Notes under the pieces: generated by a model | What the model was told of the DNA's origin: nothing | Database searches by the model: none | Seen by the model: the letters and a program-made list of their open reading frames with translations, nothing else | From: Linyphia triangularis | Taxonomy: Eukaryota > Arthropoda > Arachnida > Araneae > Linyphiidae | NCBI GenBank assembly: GCA_963978545.1 | Contig: OZ021729.1 | Coordinates: 92,782,466 to 92,846,465, forward strand | Direction: 5' to 3' | DNA length: 64,000 bases | Made by a program: the position numbers and the translations under genes | In this document: positions 23,468 through 34,979 of the stretch, one piece after another | Position numbering within the stretch: position 1 is the first letter of the stretch | Layout: each line of letters begins with the position of its first letter

Positions 23468-23679
23468 TTAACCCTTTGCACTCCAGTGGCTCCTCTCAGG
23501 CGCCACACGATTGGATGCCAAGCCACGAGAGGACCACTAGGTGTGATGCGGAAATTCGATGCAAGGCCAATGACTGTGTTTAGTTTCTATGAAGCAAATC
23601 CATAAACACCAGCCGAACCTAAAATGTCTCGAGTTGCTGATTCCTCCGCGCGAAAAAGGCCTGGAGTGCAAAGGGTTAA
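23468..23679. mobile_element. TTAA-flanked MITE, family B
   Basis: Perfect-looking terminal inverted repeats TTAACCCTTTGCACTCCAG / CTGGAGTGCAAAGGGTTAA. TTAACCCTTTG is the classic form of piggyBac-superfamily ends. The interior is GC-richer than the flanks and lacks a frame. Confidence 0.85.
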
Positions 23680-23899
23680 ACATGTTTTTAGAATCCCAAC
23701 TAATAAATCCCATTTAACCGATCATTGCTTCCTGTTGCCAACATTATTTTAATCAGAATAAATTAAAAACATTTGAACGCGAATGCATACATTTACAATC
23801 ATTTTTAGTAAATAAATTTAAGACGTAGTTTGTCGCATATTTTGCTCATAAGGAGGTTTTTAATATTTAAAATGAGCTGCAAACAGAGTCGGAACTTTC

Positions 23900-24125
23900 T
23901 TAACCTTTAACTGCTGTGGTTGGGTGGTTTTGAGGTTTTTGGCGCAAGAGCTACACATGGTCCATACTGCGCCAAACTAATTGGTGAACATCAGTTTAAA
24001 GTTTAAGAAACATAGAACCAGAAAAATTAATATAAATGTTAAAGATGGGATATTTTAGGGAGTGGAAGCATTCCACAAAAAATGACTCGCGGTCTGTCAG
24101 ACCGCTTACAGCAGTTAAAGGTTAA
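23900..24125. mobile_element. TTAA-flanked MITE, family A (best copy)
   Basis: Ends TTAACCTTTAACTGCTGT and ACAGCAGTTAAAGGTTAA, with subterminal GGTCTGTCAGACC. Same family as 22777-22976. Confidence 0.85.
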
Positions 24126-24639
24126 TGCGTATAAAATTGACAATGCGTGTATATTAAAATCCTTGTTTTTATGGGTCCTTTCGATTTACACGAACAAGAG
24201 TACCAGAGTAGTGCAGTGGCATCTCTCGAATGAATGAAAAGGACGTCGAATCAGAGCTACTGCTTAACGTCAATTCTTAGCCATCAGGTGGGCATTTTGA
24301 ATCTAAGATAATTAGGCCCCAAAATGTTTTGATGGTTGAAATAAAAAAATAAAAATTATTTGAACAAAAGCAATTTTTATCCTTTCTTATACATTGAAAA
24401 AATGTTCTTTTACATTATTCATAGTCTTCTATTTTCCTAATTTTTTTCTAATTGTACTAACCTGTGCGTTTAAGATCACAGTGTTTAAACAAGCCTCGCT
24501 TGCACCACGCTTTTAAAACGGTACCAAACATAATGCACAGACAAAAGGCCCAAATGCTTTTTATAAATAACCTTGTATAGAATCAAATTTTGTAAGACTG
24601 ATTTGGTTTCTGCGCTCAACGATCTACACAATAAAGGCA

Positions 24640-24930
24640 GATCAGGCCGGGAATCACAACGGATATCTCTGCCTAATACGGGATTCGATTGGTTGGTTGT
24701 TTTCAGATTATCTGCCGCCGTCAGCAACACGAGGGCTATAATGCGCCGAAACATTCGTCATTAGACAAGCCAACATACAATTACAAACACCCATGCCTAA
24801 CATGGGACTCGGAACCCCGCGGTGTAGAAGCTAGCTCGCTAACCACTATACCGTTTGGTCGGCAATACGGGATTCGAAACCAATACTTTTGGCATTGGAA
24901 GGGCTAACCAGAGTCCTCAGGTGAGTGACT
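24640..24930 (-). mobile_element. SINE2 copy interrupted by SINE1
   Basis: The SINE2 body (ATCAGGCCGGGA, then ATACGGGATTCGA) stops at 24688. It resumes at 24878 with AACCAATACTTTTGGCATT, the rest of the tRNA-like part. Confidence 0.6.
24689..24863 (-). mobile_element. SINE1 nested in SINE2
   Basis: Complete copy with the exact 14-bp duplication AATACGGGATTCGA (24675-24688 and 24864-24877). The target is again the box B region of SINE2. These borders define the SINE1 ends: GCCGACC at the head, CCAACCAA at the tail, no poly(A). Confidence 0.95.
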
Positions 24931-25289
24931 GCTATTTGGCAGCATGATGCGTGGTTATAAAAAGTTTACCAACGAGAGATACCCTTACTATAAGAAAAAA
25001 AAAATGAAATATTTTAGCTAACCGTACAGTTTAATATTTGTGCCACATCAAGAATAAATCAATACTTAATACCTTGGTTTTTCATAACATTGAAAATTTG
25101 ATGCGCAAACAATATTTTCAGGTAAAGAATACTCTTTTACAGTATCGCCTATTCCCTGATTAGTTCTCTGACAATTAATGGTTTTCCTTACTGCATTTTA
25201 TCCCTTGGTGCAAATATTCTACAAATCTATCCTTAATAACTTGATTCTTGGTAAGCGAGGAATCGAAAAAAAAAAAAAATCGGATGTGA

Positions 25290-25445
25290 CTCTCGCTCAC
25301 CACTAGGTTTGATGCGGAAATTCGATGCAATGCCTGCTTATGTTTAGTTTCTTTGAAGCATGAACCGAACCAAAAATGCTGCGAGAAACGTCTTGAGTTG
25401 TTGCATCGTCCGCGCGAAAAAGCCTCGAGGAGTGCAAAGAGTTAA
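25290..25445. mobile_element. TTAA MITE family B, truncated
   Basis: Shares ACTAGGTTTGATGCGGAAAT, CCGCGCGAAAAAG and the right end GGAGTGCAAAGAGTTAA with 23468-23679; the left end is missing. Confidence 0.7.
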
Positions 25446-26398
25446 CATTATCTATTTCAATTATTTTGAGGGAATTTGCGAAATAGAGATCTCTTCCTTT
25501 GTGTTGCACCTTGAAAATTCAAAGCTAATCGTTGAAGTGTGTCCTTTTAAGTGGGACACATCCCATTAAACAAGAAAACTTGATAATCGACATTTTAGTG
25601 TTCCGGAATAAATTGAGAAAGTGGTTCCACTTATTCACAAAAATAATTTTACAATCTTTAATTTAATTAAACAATAAACTTATTCATTAATTTCATTTAG
25701 ATGTCATTGCTTGTACAAATGCAATATTTATTTATCTGTCAGCATTTCTAAACAAATCTAAAAATGGAAAATATTTTTGTTACCCTCCTAAATGAAAAAA
25801 AAAACACATTAATTTACCAAAATATCGCTACAAACGATAAAGTGACGAGTTTTTGTTGTAGTGGTTATTGTCACACAATCTAGGATGTGATGAGAATCAG
25901 CAGACGCCATTTATTTTCCGTTTTTGAAAGACAATTTTCTTTTTTCGTTAATCACCTAATAATTGCAAACGATGATCAAATTTATACAAAAGAAATTTTT
26001 TAAAAAATTGAGTGTTCGATTTTTTTTGCTTACGAAAAACCGAATGCTATTTTATTTTCCAAAAAAAAAAAAAAAAAAAAAAGATTTTACGCGTGAAAAC
26101 CATGATGCACGAAATGAGGGGAATTAGTTTAAAAATGCTTAATTTGTGTGTTTTCTCAGTAGGCGATGTAAACTACGATGACCTCTCGACCTCAAACTGC
26201 GAATCCTAAAAATAACAACCCCCGGAATCGTCCGCTATTAATAAACATCCAAAACATTCTCACCTTGAATGTCAGCTTAACCAAAGCACAAACATCTTCG
26301 TATTCCTTGGGAAAGTTCTACAATAATATGAAAGTCTTCTCCCGGAGATATCCCGTTTTTCCTTTTTCAATTCTTTTTTTCTCGTATTTCTTGCGTAG

Positions 26399-26472
26399 GA
26401 GCTGGAAGAAGAGAGTTCGTCTTCACTGCTTCAATCGGATGGAAACGAGCTTAGAGATGTTCGGGAAACCAG
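26399..26472 (+). CDS. Candidate internal coding exon, acidic/serine-rich
   Basis: An acceptor with a strong pyrimidine tract (TTCTTTTTTTCTCGTATTTC, then TTGCGTAG) precedes 74 bp that read ELEEESSSSLLQSDGNELRD followed by VRETR and a donor ACCAG|GTACGAAG. The frame is free of stops and unlike the AT-rich surroundings. Possible upstream start context: ATG at 26178 in a proline/asparagine-rich frame. No downstream partner exon is evident, and an alternative plus frame (26178-26537) overlaps. Function unknown. Confidence 0.4.
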
Positions 26473-26907
26473 GTACGAAGGAAGAGGTTGCCAGAGTTGG
26501 CAGTGGTTCGCACTATTTGGCAAAAGCCGTCCATTGATTTTTCATTTTCGTAACATTGTAGTCCAGGACTTCAAAATTCTAAATTCTTTATTTCTAGAAT
26601 TATTTTAATGAAATTTTTTATGCAGTACTGTATTATGCTTTGAAACTGAAATAACTATTTGAAATTTTTAAATTTAATTGTTTTTTGTTTTTTTTTTAAA
26701 TAAAAAACTTCAAAATTTTTACGTTACCTAAATTTGTAATATTTTTTTTTAAAACTTAAAAAAAACCTCCGTTTTTGCATTAAATTAATGTTTATAACTC
26801 ATATTATAAATTATCTTTATAATTTTTCAATATACTATTTAGATTTTTTATTAATGTACTATTATTTTTAATTGATACCCGAACTTCGCTACGTACCATG
26901 TGCAATG

Positions 26908-28888
26908 CTATTGTACAGTACCCCCCCAAAAAAACAGAACGATGGCTATATCTTCGGTTCTAATTATCGTAGAATCTTACGGTTTGCACCAAAATGTTTT
27001 GCTTACGATTTTCTATATAAATGATGCAATTTTTTTTCTTGAGGGACCGTATACTAAGTAAAAGTAACGCAATCTTCGAAAATTTTAATACGAACCCTTA
27101 TTTTTTATCATTTCATTCGATTCAGAATACATCATTTACCCTATATACTAAATTTCAATGCATTATGTTAAAAATAACGTCACTTATGAGCGAAAATGTT
27201 TCGACCATTTTTTGACCGATCTTCAGGGAGAATTTCCATTAAACGAAAGGTATTTTTAAGGTTCTTCACACCGGGAGAAATCGAACGGTTAATGTGGCGC
27301 GTTTCACGAAGATTAAAAAATACAAGTATTAGTCTAAAATTGCATAGAAACTACTTGGATTTATAGTGTCATGTTTAAGATTAATACAAAAATAGCAAGT
27401 AAACGCAAAAGTAACATAATTTATTTACAACATTAAAGATGTGCATTCTTCACACGAAATAAATAAAATATCGAAAACTGTAATTGCAGAAATATAACGA
27501 ATACTACTGATAATTAGAAAATTAATAAATATTAAATGTAGACATTAGTAAACAGTATTTAGCAAAGCATGAATATTTTACAGAAATATTTCACTATAAA
27601 CACAAATGTAACTAGATCGTTGAAATTATTTATAAAATGAAAAAGTCACATGATTCAGTAAAATTTTTAAAGTATAACTTATTGAAATTGCTTAAAAAAT
27701 GTTGTTTTAAATAAATGGAATTTAAGAAAGCAAATTTAAAAAAAAAAAAAAAAATGATAGTTTACAGAAAAAATAATTAATAATTTAAAAAACTATAAAA
27801 CACGCTTTAATAGAAAATCAAACTAAAAAGAAGAAAATAATCAATAGATTAAAAAACTAAGAAACACGCTTTAATAGAAAAGAGAACTAAAAAGTAGAAG
27901 ATAATTTTAAATAAGTTTGAAATAAGAATAGAGTGATTAACAAGAACTATTTATTTTATCGTAAAAAAGCGTGGGGTGCTTTTTAAGATATTTTCATAAT
28001 GGCTCTACTTTTACCAATATCTGTCATTAAATATTTACAAAAATTGACATCAAGCACCCCACGCTTTTTTATGATAAAATAAATATTTCTTGTTAATCAC
28101 TCTATTCTTATTTCAAACTTATTTAAAATTATCTTCTACTTTTTAGTTCACTTTCCTATTAAAGCGTGTTTCTTAGTTTTTAAACTATTGGTTATATGAT
28201 AATTGAACGTTATGTGATTTTCCACACCTCTAGTTTACCTTGAATTAATCTTTGATAGTTTTTAAAAGTCGTCTACTATACGGTCCCTTAAAGTGAGCGT
28301 TTTTTACATTTTCTCTAAAAAATCGAGAACTAATAGTCAAAATGGAAAGAAAAAAATTATGGGGGGGTTTTAGACCATGGTAAATCTAATGAAAGCAAAA
28401 AAAAAGATATGTTTCTATTAAAAAAAAAATTTTAATTGCTTTATTAATTAATAATTAATTATTAAAAAAGAAATTGATTCAAAAGCTGATTGCTATTTAT
28501 GTTTGGCCATTTACAAACTACCTTTTGAAAAAAAAATTACTGAAACATATTAATTAAGTATTTATGGCCAAAAAACCAACTTTTTTATTTAACATTAATT
28601 TATCATTTTCTTTTTATCATTTAAATTACAAACCATTCATTAGAAAATTACGAATTTTTGTATTTCGCATTCTTTTTTAATGCTGAATCCAAATATGGAA
28701 TAATATTATGAGGTTGCTATTGAACTTTTTAAAGTTTGGTTCTGTTTTAATATATAGATGACCCCTCATGATAAAAAAACACTACATACAATTATTAAAA
28801 ACCTTTCACGATTTACAACGGTACCTTTTGTTTGTTATTTCAACAATTAGAACAAAAGATATAGCCATCGTTCTGTTTTTGGGGTACT
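26908..28888. mobile_element. GTACAG-ended element, copy A
   Basis: The ends are inverted repeats of about 45 bp: GTACAGTACCCC, an A run, AGAACGATGGCTATATCTT and GGTTCTAATT, mirrored at the right. GTACCATGTGCAATG flanks it on both sides (26893-26907 and 28889-28903), a likely 13-15 bp target duplication inside a Helitron. No ORF above about 75 codons, so non-autonomous. Related copies: 29941-30895 (inverted), 42387-44117 and 46945-48995. Confidence 0.75.
27842..28192. repeat. Long inverted repeat inside copy A
   Basis: Arms of about 140 bp (27842-27982 and 28051-28192). AAAAAAGCGTGGGGTGCTT is mirrored by AAGCACCCCACGCTTTTTT, and the arms run out through GTGATTAACAAGAA to AAACACGCTTTAATAGAAAA. 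The spacer is about 68 bp. Copy B lacks this palindrome and has another insertion at the same place. Confidence 0.85.
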
Positions 28889-29674
28889 GTACCATGTGCA
28901 ATGTTTTAACTATAGTTGCGTGGCCCTACGTTGCGGAGATCTGTCATTCGTGTATAGGTCCCAGCTTTTGGCGCTTCGCTAACAGGAAGATTCATTTCTA
29001 GGCATGACCAAGCTCGCTTCGCTCGCTGAAAAGTTCAGGCTTACTTCACTCTTTGAAAGGGTTCATTGCTATGCAAGCATGAGCTCGCTTCTCTCGCTGA
29101 AAGGTTCATTGTCGCGTAAGCGTAAGCTCGCTTCACTAACTAAAAACTAATTGCTATATAAACCCTTAATATTAGAAGGCTGTCCTGTCAAGAAACAAAA
29201 AAAAAAAATTCCCGGTAATACAATAATACAACACCCTTTGAGAATATTTTAACACGTGTTTGTGAAAAGCAAAATTAGAAGGCCATAACTATGTATGTTG
29301 AAATCTTCAGAGCTCAAGGCTTATTAGAAGAAATGCTGTTTTTCAAAACTACTTATATTGAGAATTTCAGAGCTGTAGCCCTATTAGAAATCATTTTGTA
29401 AAATAATTATTAATTACTACAAAATTAATTAAAAAAGTTAATCAAAATTTTAAAATTCCGTTTGTCAAAAGTCCAATTAGAAGGCCAAAACTACTTATGT
29501 TGAAAATTTCGAAGCTGTAGCCTTCTTAGAAATCATTTTGTAAAATATTTGTTACTTAATAAAAAAAATTCATTAATATTTTTTTATCCTAGAAACCTTC
29601 GCGGGAGTGTACTCAACAGCTTATGAATATTTCATACTGGATAAGGTTTGTACGCCGAATGACCTATTTTTATG

Positions 29675-29805
29675 CACAATGACGGCTAATCAGGCCGGGA
29701 CCTACAGTTTAACAACAACGAACATCCATGCCTAGCGCAGGATTCGTACCCGGCACCTTTGGCATGTGAGGCCAGAGCGTTAACAACACAGCCATAAGGT
29801 GGACC
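29675..29805 (-). mobile_element. SINE2
   Basis: Minus strand: TTATGGCTGTGTTGTTAACG (box A region), GGTACGAATCC (box B), then GGCATGGATGTTCGTTG and GGTCCCGGCCTGATTAGCCG. Confidence 0.65.
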
Positions 29806-29940
29806 ATACTTTAATAGTGTTACGAAAAATACAATGATTCTTTTTCCAAGACAAAGTAGTTGAGTACCATTGTGAAATTTTCGCGAGGTAAAAAATGTTT
29901 CAAAAGAGTGTTTTGCACAATACTTGATTAAGAAAAAATC

Positions 29941-30853
29941 AGATCTATATCTTGTATTCTAATTGATGAAATAACAAAAGGACCGTTGGAAACTGTGGAA
30001 GGTCTTTATCAATTGTATATAATTTTTTTTATCAAGGGGGGGTCATCTACATATTAAAACTAAACCAACCTTTAAATAGTTCAATGGCTACCCCATAATA
30101 TTATACCATATGTTATATTTAGAATCCGAAAAAACTGTCTAAATACCAAAATTTCATAATTTTCCAATTAGTGTTTAGTAATTTAAATGACGTAAAAAAA
30201 ATGGCAAATTAATGTTAAAAAGCACATTTGTTTTTTAGCTATAAATTATTAAATAATTAATATATTTTAGCAATTTTTGTTTCAAACGATAGTTTAGTAA
30301 ACGCCAAACATAAATAACATGCCACTTTTGTTTTAAACCCTTTTTTAATAATTAATTATTAATTAATAGAACAAGTCTTAAATTTTTTTTAAATAGAAGC
30401 ATGTATTTTTTTTTCTTCTTCCATTAGAATTATCATGGTCGAATCCCCTCCCGAATTTTTTTCATTCCAATTTAATTTTTGGTTATCAATATTTTAGCAG
30501 TAATGTAAAAAATGTAAATTACGTCTTGAAGCAACTTTTGCTTCTTCCTCGCTAGTTTTTAAAAAGAGATTTGCTCTCAAGATCTTTCAACACATTTTCG
30601 CTCATAAGTGACGTGTTTCTCAACATAATGAACTGAAATTTGGTATCTAGAGTAAGCGAAGTATTCTAACTCGAATAAAACATAAAAAATAGGGGTTCGT
30701 ATTGAAATTTTTAAAGATGGAATTAAGTTCGCTTAGTATATAGCCCCCCTAAGAAAAAAAAATTGCACTAGACATATAGAAATTCGTAAATAAAATATTT
30801 TGGTGCAAACCGCAAGATATTACGATAATTAGAATCGAAGATATAGCCATCGT

Positions 30854-30884
<31 letters not shown>

Positions 30885-30895
30885 GCGTACTGTAC
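29941..30895 (-). mobile_element. GTACAG-ended element, copy D
   Basis: Inverted relative to copies A-C. The right end reads AGATATAGCCATCGTTC, a 30-nt T tract and GCGTACTGTAC. The left end is near AGATCTATATCTTGTATTCT. It shares the AATTTCAATACGAACCCCTA and ATTATTAATTAATAG words and lacks the 27.2-28.2 kb middle of copy A. Confidence 0.7.
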
Positions 30896-31185
30896 AGCAG
30901 ATTGTAAATTGCAAGAAATATTTCTTGTGCAACCATATTTGTTTAAAAGAAGCTGCAGCAAAGTTGCAAAAGTTAATTAAACTTTTTATAAATTATGTGT
31001 TTTTCTCGTGCCTTCGAATAGGCACGAGAAAATTAGTTTAATTTTTAATTAAAGTAAAAAATAAAGTTCCTCAAGTTGCTGTGTTTTATCTTTGAGTAAT
31101 TATTTTCAATAATGTTTTGGGTCATTAGATTTCATTTTTTTTTCTTTTTCTTTTTAAACATTTTAACTTCTACTCTGTAATGTAG

Positions 31186-31479
31186 CAAGAGACTTATAGG
31201 AAGGATTTGGTGTTAACAAACTCTTTTAGAAATCCGCCAAAATTTGTATAGCCTAAAATACTGTTGACTGATTTTCTGAAGTTTTCATGTACATCTGATT
31301 TTATCAAGCTAAACAATAATAACGAATTGGACTTTTCCAAGTTGCAAATATTGACAACATATGCTACAATAATATTAGACAAGGAATTCACTCACACTGC
31401 GTTGTACTCTAGAATAAGTAGATTGAAAGGAGAGGAAATGTTTTTATTCAATAAATTAAGGACAAACAGACAAAGATGA
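31186..31479 (+). pseudogene. Open frame with one in-frame TAG, unrecognised
   Basis: After an acceptor-like pyrimidine tract and GTAATGTAG (31177-31185) one frame reads QETYRKDLVLTNSFRNPPKF, meets TAG at 31249-31251, then stays open for 75 codons to TGA at 31477-31479. The second part (KLQILTTYATIILDKEFTHT, SRISRLKGEEMFLFNKLRTN) has protein-like composition. The same frame continues after TGA for another 37 codons rich in K and R. Either a gene with a nonsense mutation, two separate exons (the TAG could be part of an acceptor TTTGTATAG), or chance. No family recognised. Confidence 0.35.
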
Positions 31480-31741
31480 ATCCCTGATGAGGCGAATGAT
31501 CCAAGAAGACCTACTCGGGTGCTGCGCAAGCTGCAAAAAAAACAAAAACACAAGTGTTTATTCCAGAAAGATGGGGAGAGACCACAGTTTTGACCAATTG
31601 AAAACTGGCATCATAAGATTATAAGTAATTTAACATGTTATGAGATTTGTTTTTCAGAAAGACAAACGGATGACATTTCTTTTAAAAAATCAGTGCTTCC
31701 ACAATAAACGAAGGGCTCTGAATTTCTAAACTGAACTTTGA

Positions 31742-31890
31742 TTAACCCTTTGGGTACATTTGACGAGTGAGGCTTGTCATCTGCTTACTTGGGCGAAGTT
31801 ACGGTAGACGAGTCTGACTCGTCATCCGTCCATACAAATCCGTCCCATGGGCATAAAAATCTTCAAATAATTCAGTACTCAAAGGGTTAA
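31742..31890. mobile_element. TTAA-flanked MITE, family C
   Basis: Ends TTAACCCTTTGGGTAC and GTACTCAAAGGGTTAA; 149 bp. Internal short palindrome GACGAGTCTGACTCGTC. piggyBac-like termini. Confidence 0.85.
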
Positions 31891-32452
31891 AGAATGACTT
31901 GACTGTCTTTCATCTTAAATCAGTATTTCTGTTTACATTCATTGTTATTATTGCTAGAATGTAATAAAGTGCACATTTGTAAAAAAAGGTCTAATTTTGA
32001 CTTTACTGATGCAGCAATGAGATTTAGTACTGATCCTCGCATTCTAGAGAAACAGAATTCATCAAGTAGAAGAAACCTTCATATTCACAAAAAGATCCTT
32101 TTTCTACCGTAGATCAATTTTTGAAAAACCAATTTTACCTGTTTAAGAATATTTCTTTTATTGATGCAAAATGGACAAATTCCAGATACAATTTTTGAAT
32201 ATTTTTTTTTTTTTTTTCTTCTTCTTTTACTAGGTTATTTTACACTAGCTTAGGCGCGCTACTTTTTATCCAGCAGTTAATTGCGTGGGGAACAAATGTC
32301 TCCCAAATTAAAATTTTCGTGTATACCATTAAATTCACGACAAAATATCAAAGTAAGCTGGTATTTTAATTATAAAAAACATTGAACAGAAAAAAAAAAT
32401 GTAAATATATTTTTAAAATAACTGTAAGAATAAAAAATCATGGGTGGCTTTC
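31891..32452. other. No gene seen
   Basis: AT-rich, with a T/C-rich run near 32203-32230. Nothing else recognised. Confidence 0.5.
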
Positions 32453-32633
32453 GCCGACCAAACGATATAATGGTTAGCGTGCTAGCTTCTAGACCGCGAG
32501 GTTGCGGGTTCGAGTCCCGTGTTAGGCATGGGTGTTTGTAAATGTATGTTGGCTTGTCTAATGATGAATGTTTCGGCGCATTATAGCCCTCGTGTTGCTG
32601 ACGGCGCCAGATAATCTGAAAACAACCAACCAA
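32453..32633 (+). mobile_element. SINE1
   Basis: Near-consensus copy with an intact GGTTCGAGTCCCG box B. Flanked by TCATGGGTGGCTTT (32438-32451) and TCATGGGCGGCTTT (32634-32647), one mismatch. Confidence 0.9.
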
Positions 32634-33030
32634 TCATGGGCGGCTTTGTATTGAGAAATTGACAAAACAATTTTTGGGAGTGACTAACCAAGGGTTAATG
32701 TAAGTTTAAAGACCCCCAAAAATGCGCTTCTACTTCGCCCTAGACATCGGCTGAAAAAAATAATACTCGTCATCAGAAAGAAAGATTCTGAAAATAAGCA
32801 ACCAAATGCCAATATGTCTTATTTAGGTTTCGTCCAAATGAAATAAAAGAAGCGCGCAAAATTTCCATAAAATGCTATATTTGCAACAAATGCTTAAAAA
32901 ATGATGCGTAAAACTTTAACTGAAATTTCCCAAACCATCCCGAAATTGGTTTTTAATGTCAAAATACGAAAGGTAGCAATGGAATATTTTCTGATTAAAG
33001 TTTTAACCCTCTACAGCATGGTGTAGAATA

Positions 33031-34304
33031 CCGTAAAATGGGGTGAATAGGAACAGCGGGGTGAATCGGAACGAAACTTCATGAAATTAAAAAGAAATGA
33101 TTACTTTACACAAATAATGCATTTTTATTAATTAAATATATTTTTTTTACTTGTCTAATGTGTTTGGAATCTTGGAACATGTTTTGTAGGATTTTCAACA
33201 CTGTCCTTTTTTTGAAAAAAATTCTGAAAGAGCGTGCATACAATCCTACGAGTTTTAACCTCTCCAAAACTTATCCCGTAATTAATAACATGTACCAGTT
33301 ATAGACTTAACTAATATACTTTTAGATAAGTATAAACATCCACAACAGCATTCCATACTTAATTTAACTTGATTTAAAAAATATATATATATATTTAACG
33401 AAGTTTTATGTTTTTCCTCGTCTCGATTTTGAGATTTGCGGGGTAAATCGGAACACTTGAAAAGTGATATTAAAAAGCTGTTTTTGGCAAGATTATGTTC
33501 CACACAAGATTCAACGACTGAAGAAGAGTCTAATTACTCCCTTCATGACAGTAATCAAGATTGCAGGCTTGAATAAATGTCAGAAGAGGAGCCTAGTTTC
33601 CGCATGGCAGAAAACCCGATTGTTAGAGTGTTTTTTTTTCTCCAAATGACTTCGTTATCTTTAAGTTATATGGGAAAATGTATGAAGACTCTGTATGAAC
33701 AAAGTTTTACACCCACAAGACAATTGCTATGTAAGTGTGTTTTACAAAAAGCGTCCATGAACGAAGAGATTTTCTGAAACAAATGAGGATACTTTTCTCC
33801 TTTCTCAAGATATTTTAAGGAATTTGCAGTCATACGGCACGCAAACATAAAGTATATTAAAAAATATTATTAATTTTAAAGACTATTTGGATGAGTTATA
33901 TGAGATGAGTTGATAGGCTTTCAAACATGTGACTTGTTTTGACAATAAATGTCAAAAACAAATTTTATCCGTCATATTAAATGATTTTTTATGAGAATTT
34001 TGTGTTCCTATTCACCACAATGCATTATTACTTGTTTTTTGTCACCCTGTAAACGTTTAAATAAGATCAGACATAAATTGTAACGAGTGTTCCGATTCAC
34101 CCCTTTCTGCGGGGTGAATCGGAACACCATGAAAAAATTCAAAATAAATTAAAGTATAAGTTTATTCAACATTTTTTGGGTTGATCCTCAAAGAAGAAGG
34201 TAAGACCCAAGTTTCAATGTCAAAAATATGTTCCTTAACAATTTTATTACAACCGATTTTTACTTTGAAAGTTGAAAAGTGTTCCGATTCACCCCATTTT
34301 ACGG
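33031..34304. mobile_element. TA-flanked element with CCGTAAAATGGGGTGAAT ends
   Basis: Terminal inverted repeats CCGTAAAATGGGGTGAAT / ATTCACCCCATTTTACGG with TA on both sides (33029-33030, 34305-34306), as for Tc1/mariner/pogo elements; 1274 bp. The word GGGGTGAATCGGAAC recurs inside in both directions (33056, 33438 diverged, 34091-34128 as a palindrome). A short acidic frame near 33520 (EEESNYSLHDSNQDC) could be a transposase C-terminus, but I cannot follow a transposase. A fragment lies in copy B at 43205-43402. Confidence 0.75.
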
Positions 34305-34514
34305 TATATACTAAATAATTTGCAGTAAAATTTGAGCAATAATTAATAGATATTTATATTGCAAATATTTATACCAGTCATATTAAAGAACCTAACAAGT
34401 ATTTTTTTTTTTTTTTTTGGTAATAAACACCCGTTAGTAGATCGAAAGTTGCATCATAAAGAAAGAAAAAATATGCACTAAAAGGGTTAATTTGAAAGCT
34501 CATCTAAACGACCT
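34305..34514. other. No gene seen; T run
   Basis: Contains an 18-nt T run (about 34402-34419). Nothing else. Confidence 0.5.
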
Positions 34515-34620
34515 ATTATTATGCACAATGACGGAAAATGAGACCTACAACTTAACATGAATTCCGAGCCCCAACGAACATCCATGCCTAACGGAGGATT
34601 CGAACTGGGCATGAGAGGTG
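34515..34620 (-). mobile_element. SINE2 fragment
   Basis: Shares ATTATGCACAATGACGG, CCTACAACTTAACA and CGAACATCCATGCCTA with 29675-29805; the head is truncated. Confidence 0.6.
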
Positions 34621-34979
34621 CGCATTAAATTATTAATCTTCGAATTGTAAAAAACTACTAATTACTCTAAAAATCTTCTTTTACCAAAGTCTTTGTAATT
34701 CTGTTTGGCGAATAAGAATGGTATAGGGACCATTGCATTCCTTTTCGTACGATGAGTCAATATTTTGTGCTTTATAATTACTCAATAAACTGTGAAAAGA
34801 AATTAGAAGTGTAGGTTTAGTTGAAAGTTGCAGAAAACAGGATTTCTTGTTTTTTGGCGTAATTTGGACCGATCTTGCGTTTTTTGCATTAGGAGATAGC
34901 TCCCAGTAGCACAAATATGCTAGCAGATGTCGCTCAACACTGTTCAATCCCGATGTAGAACTTTGATTGTTGAACTGTA

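Larger units (their letters stand above)
26874..29620 (-). mobile_element. Helitron-like repeat split by a GTACAG element
   Basis: The end ATACCCGAACTTCGCTACG (26877) corresponds to the Helitron 3' end at 47822. It is cut by the element at 26908-28888 and resumes with GTTTTAACTATAGTTGCGTG, the GCTCGCTTCGCTCGCTGAAA units and the AGAAGGCCAAAACTACTTATG units to about 29620. Confidence 0.65.

Noticed and set aside
32453..32525. tRNA-like sequence with intact box A and box B
   Set aside because: It is the head of SINE1. It lacks a proper acceptor stem and continues into the SINE body, so it is not a functional tRNA gene.
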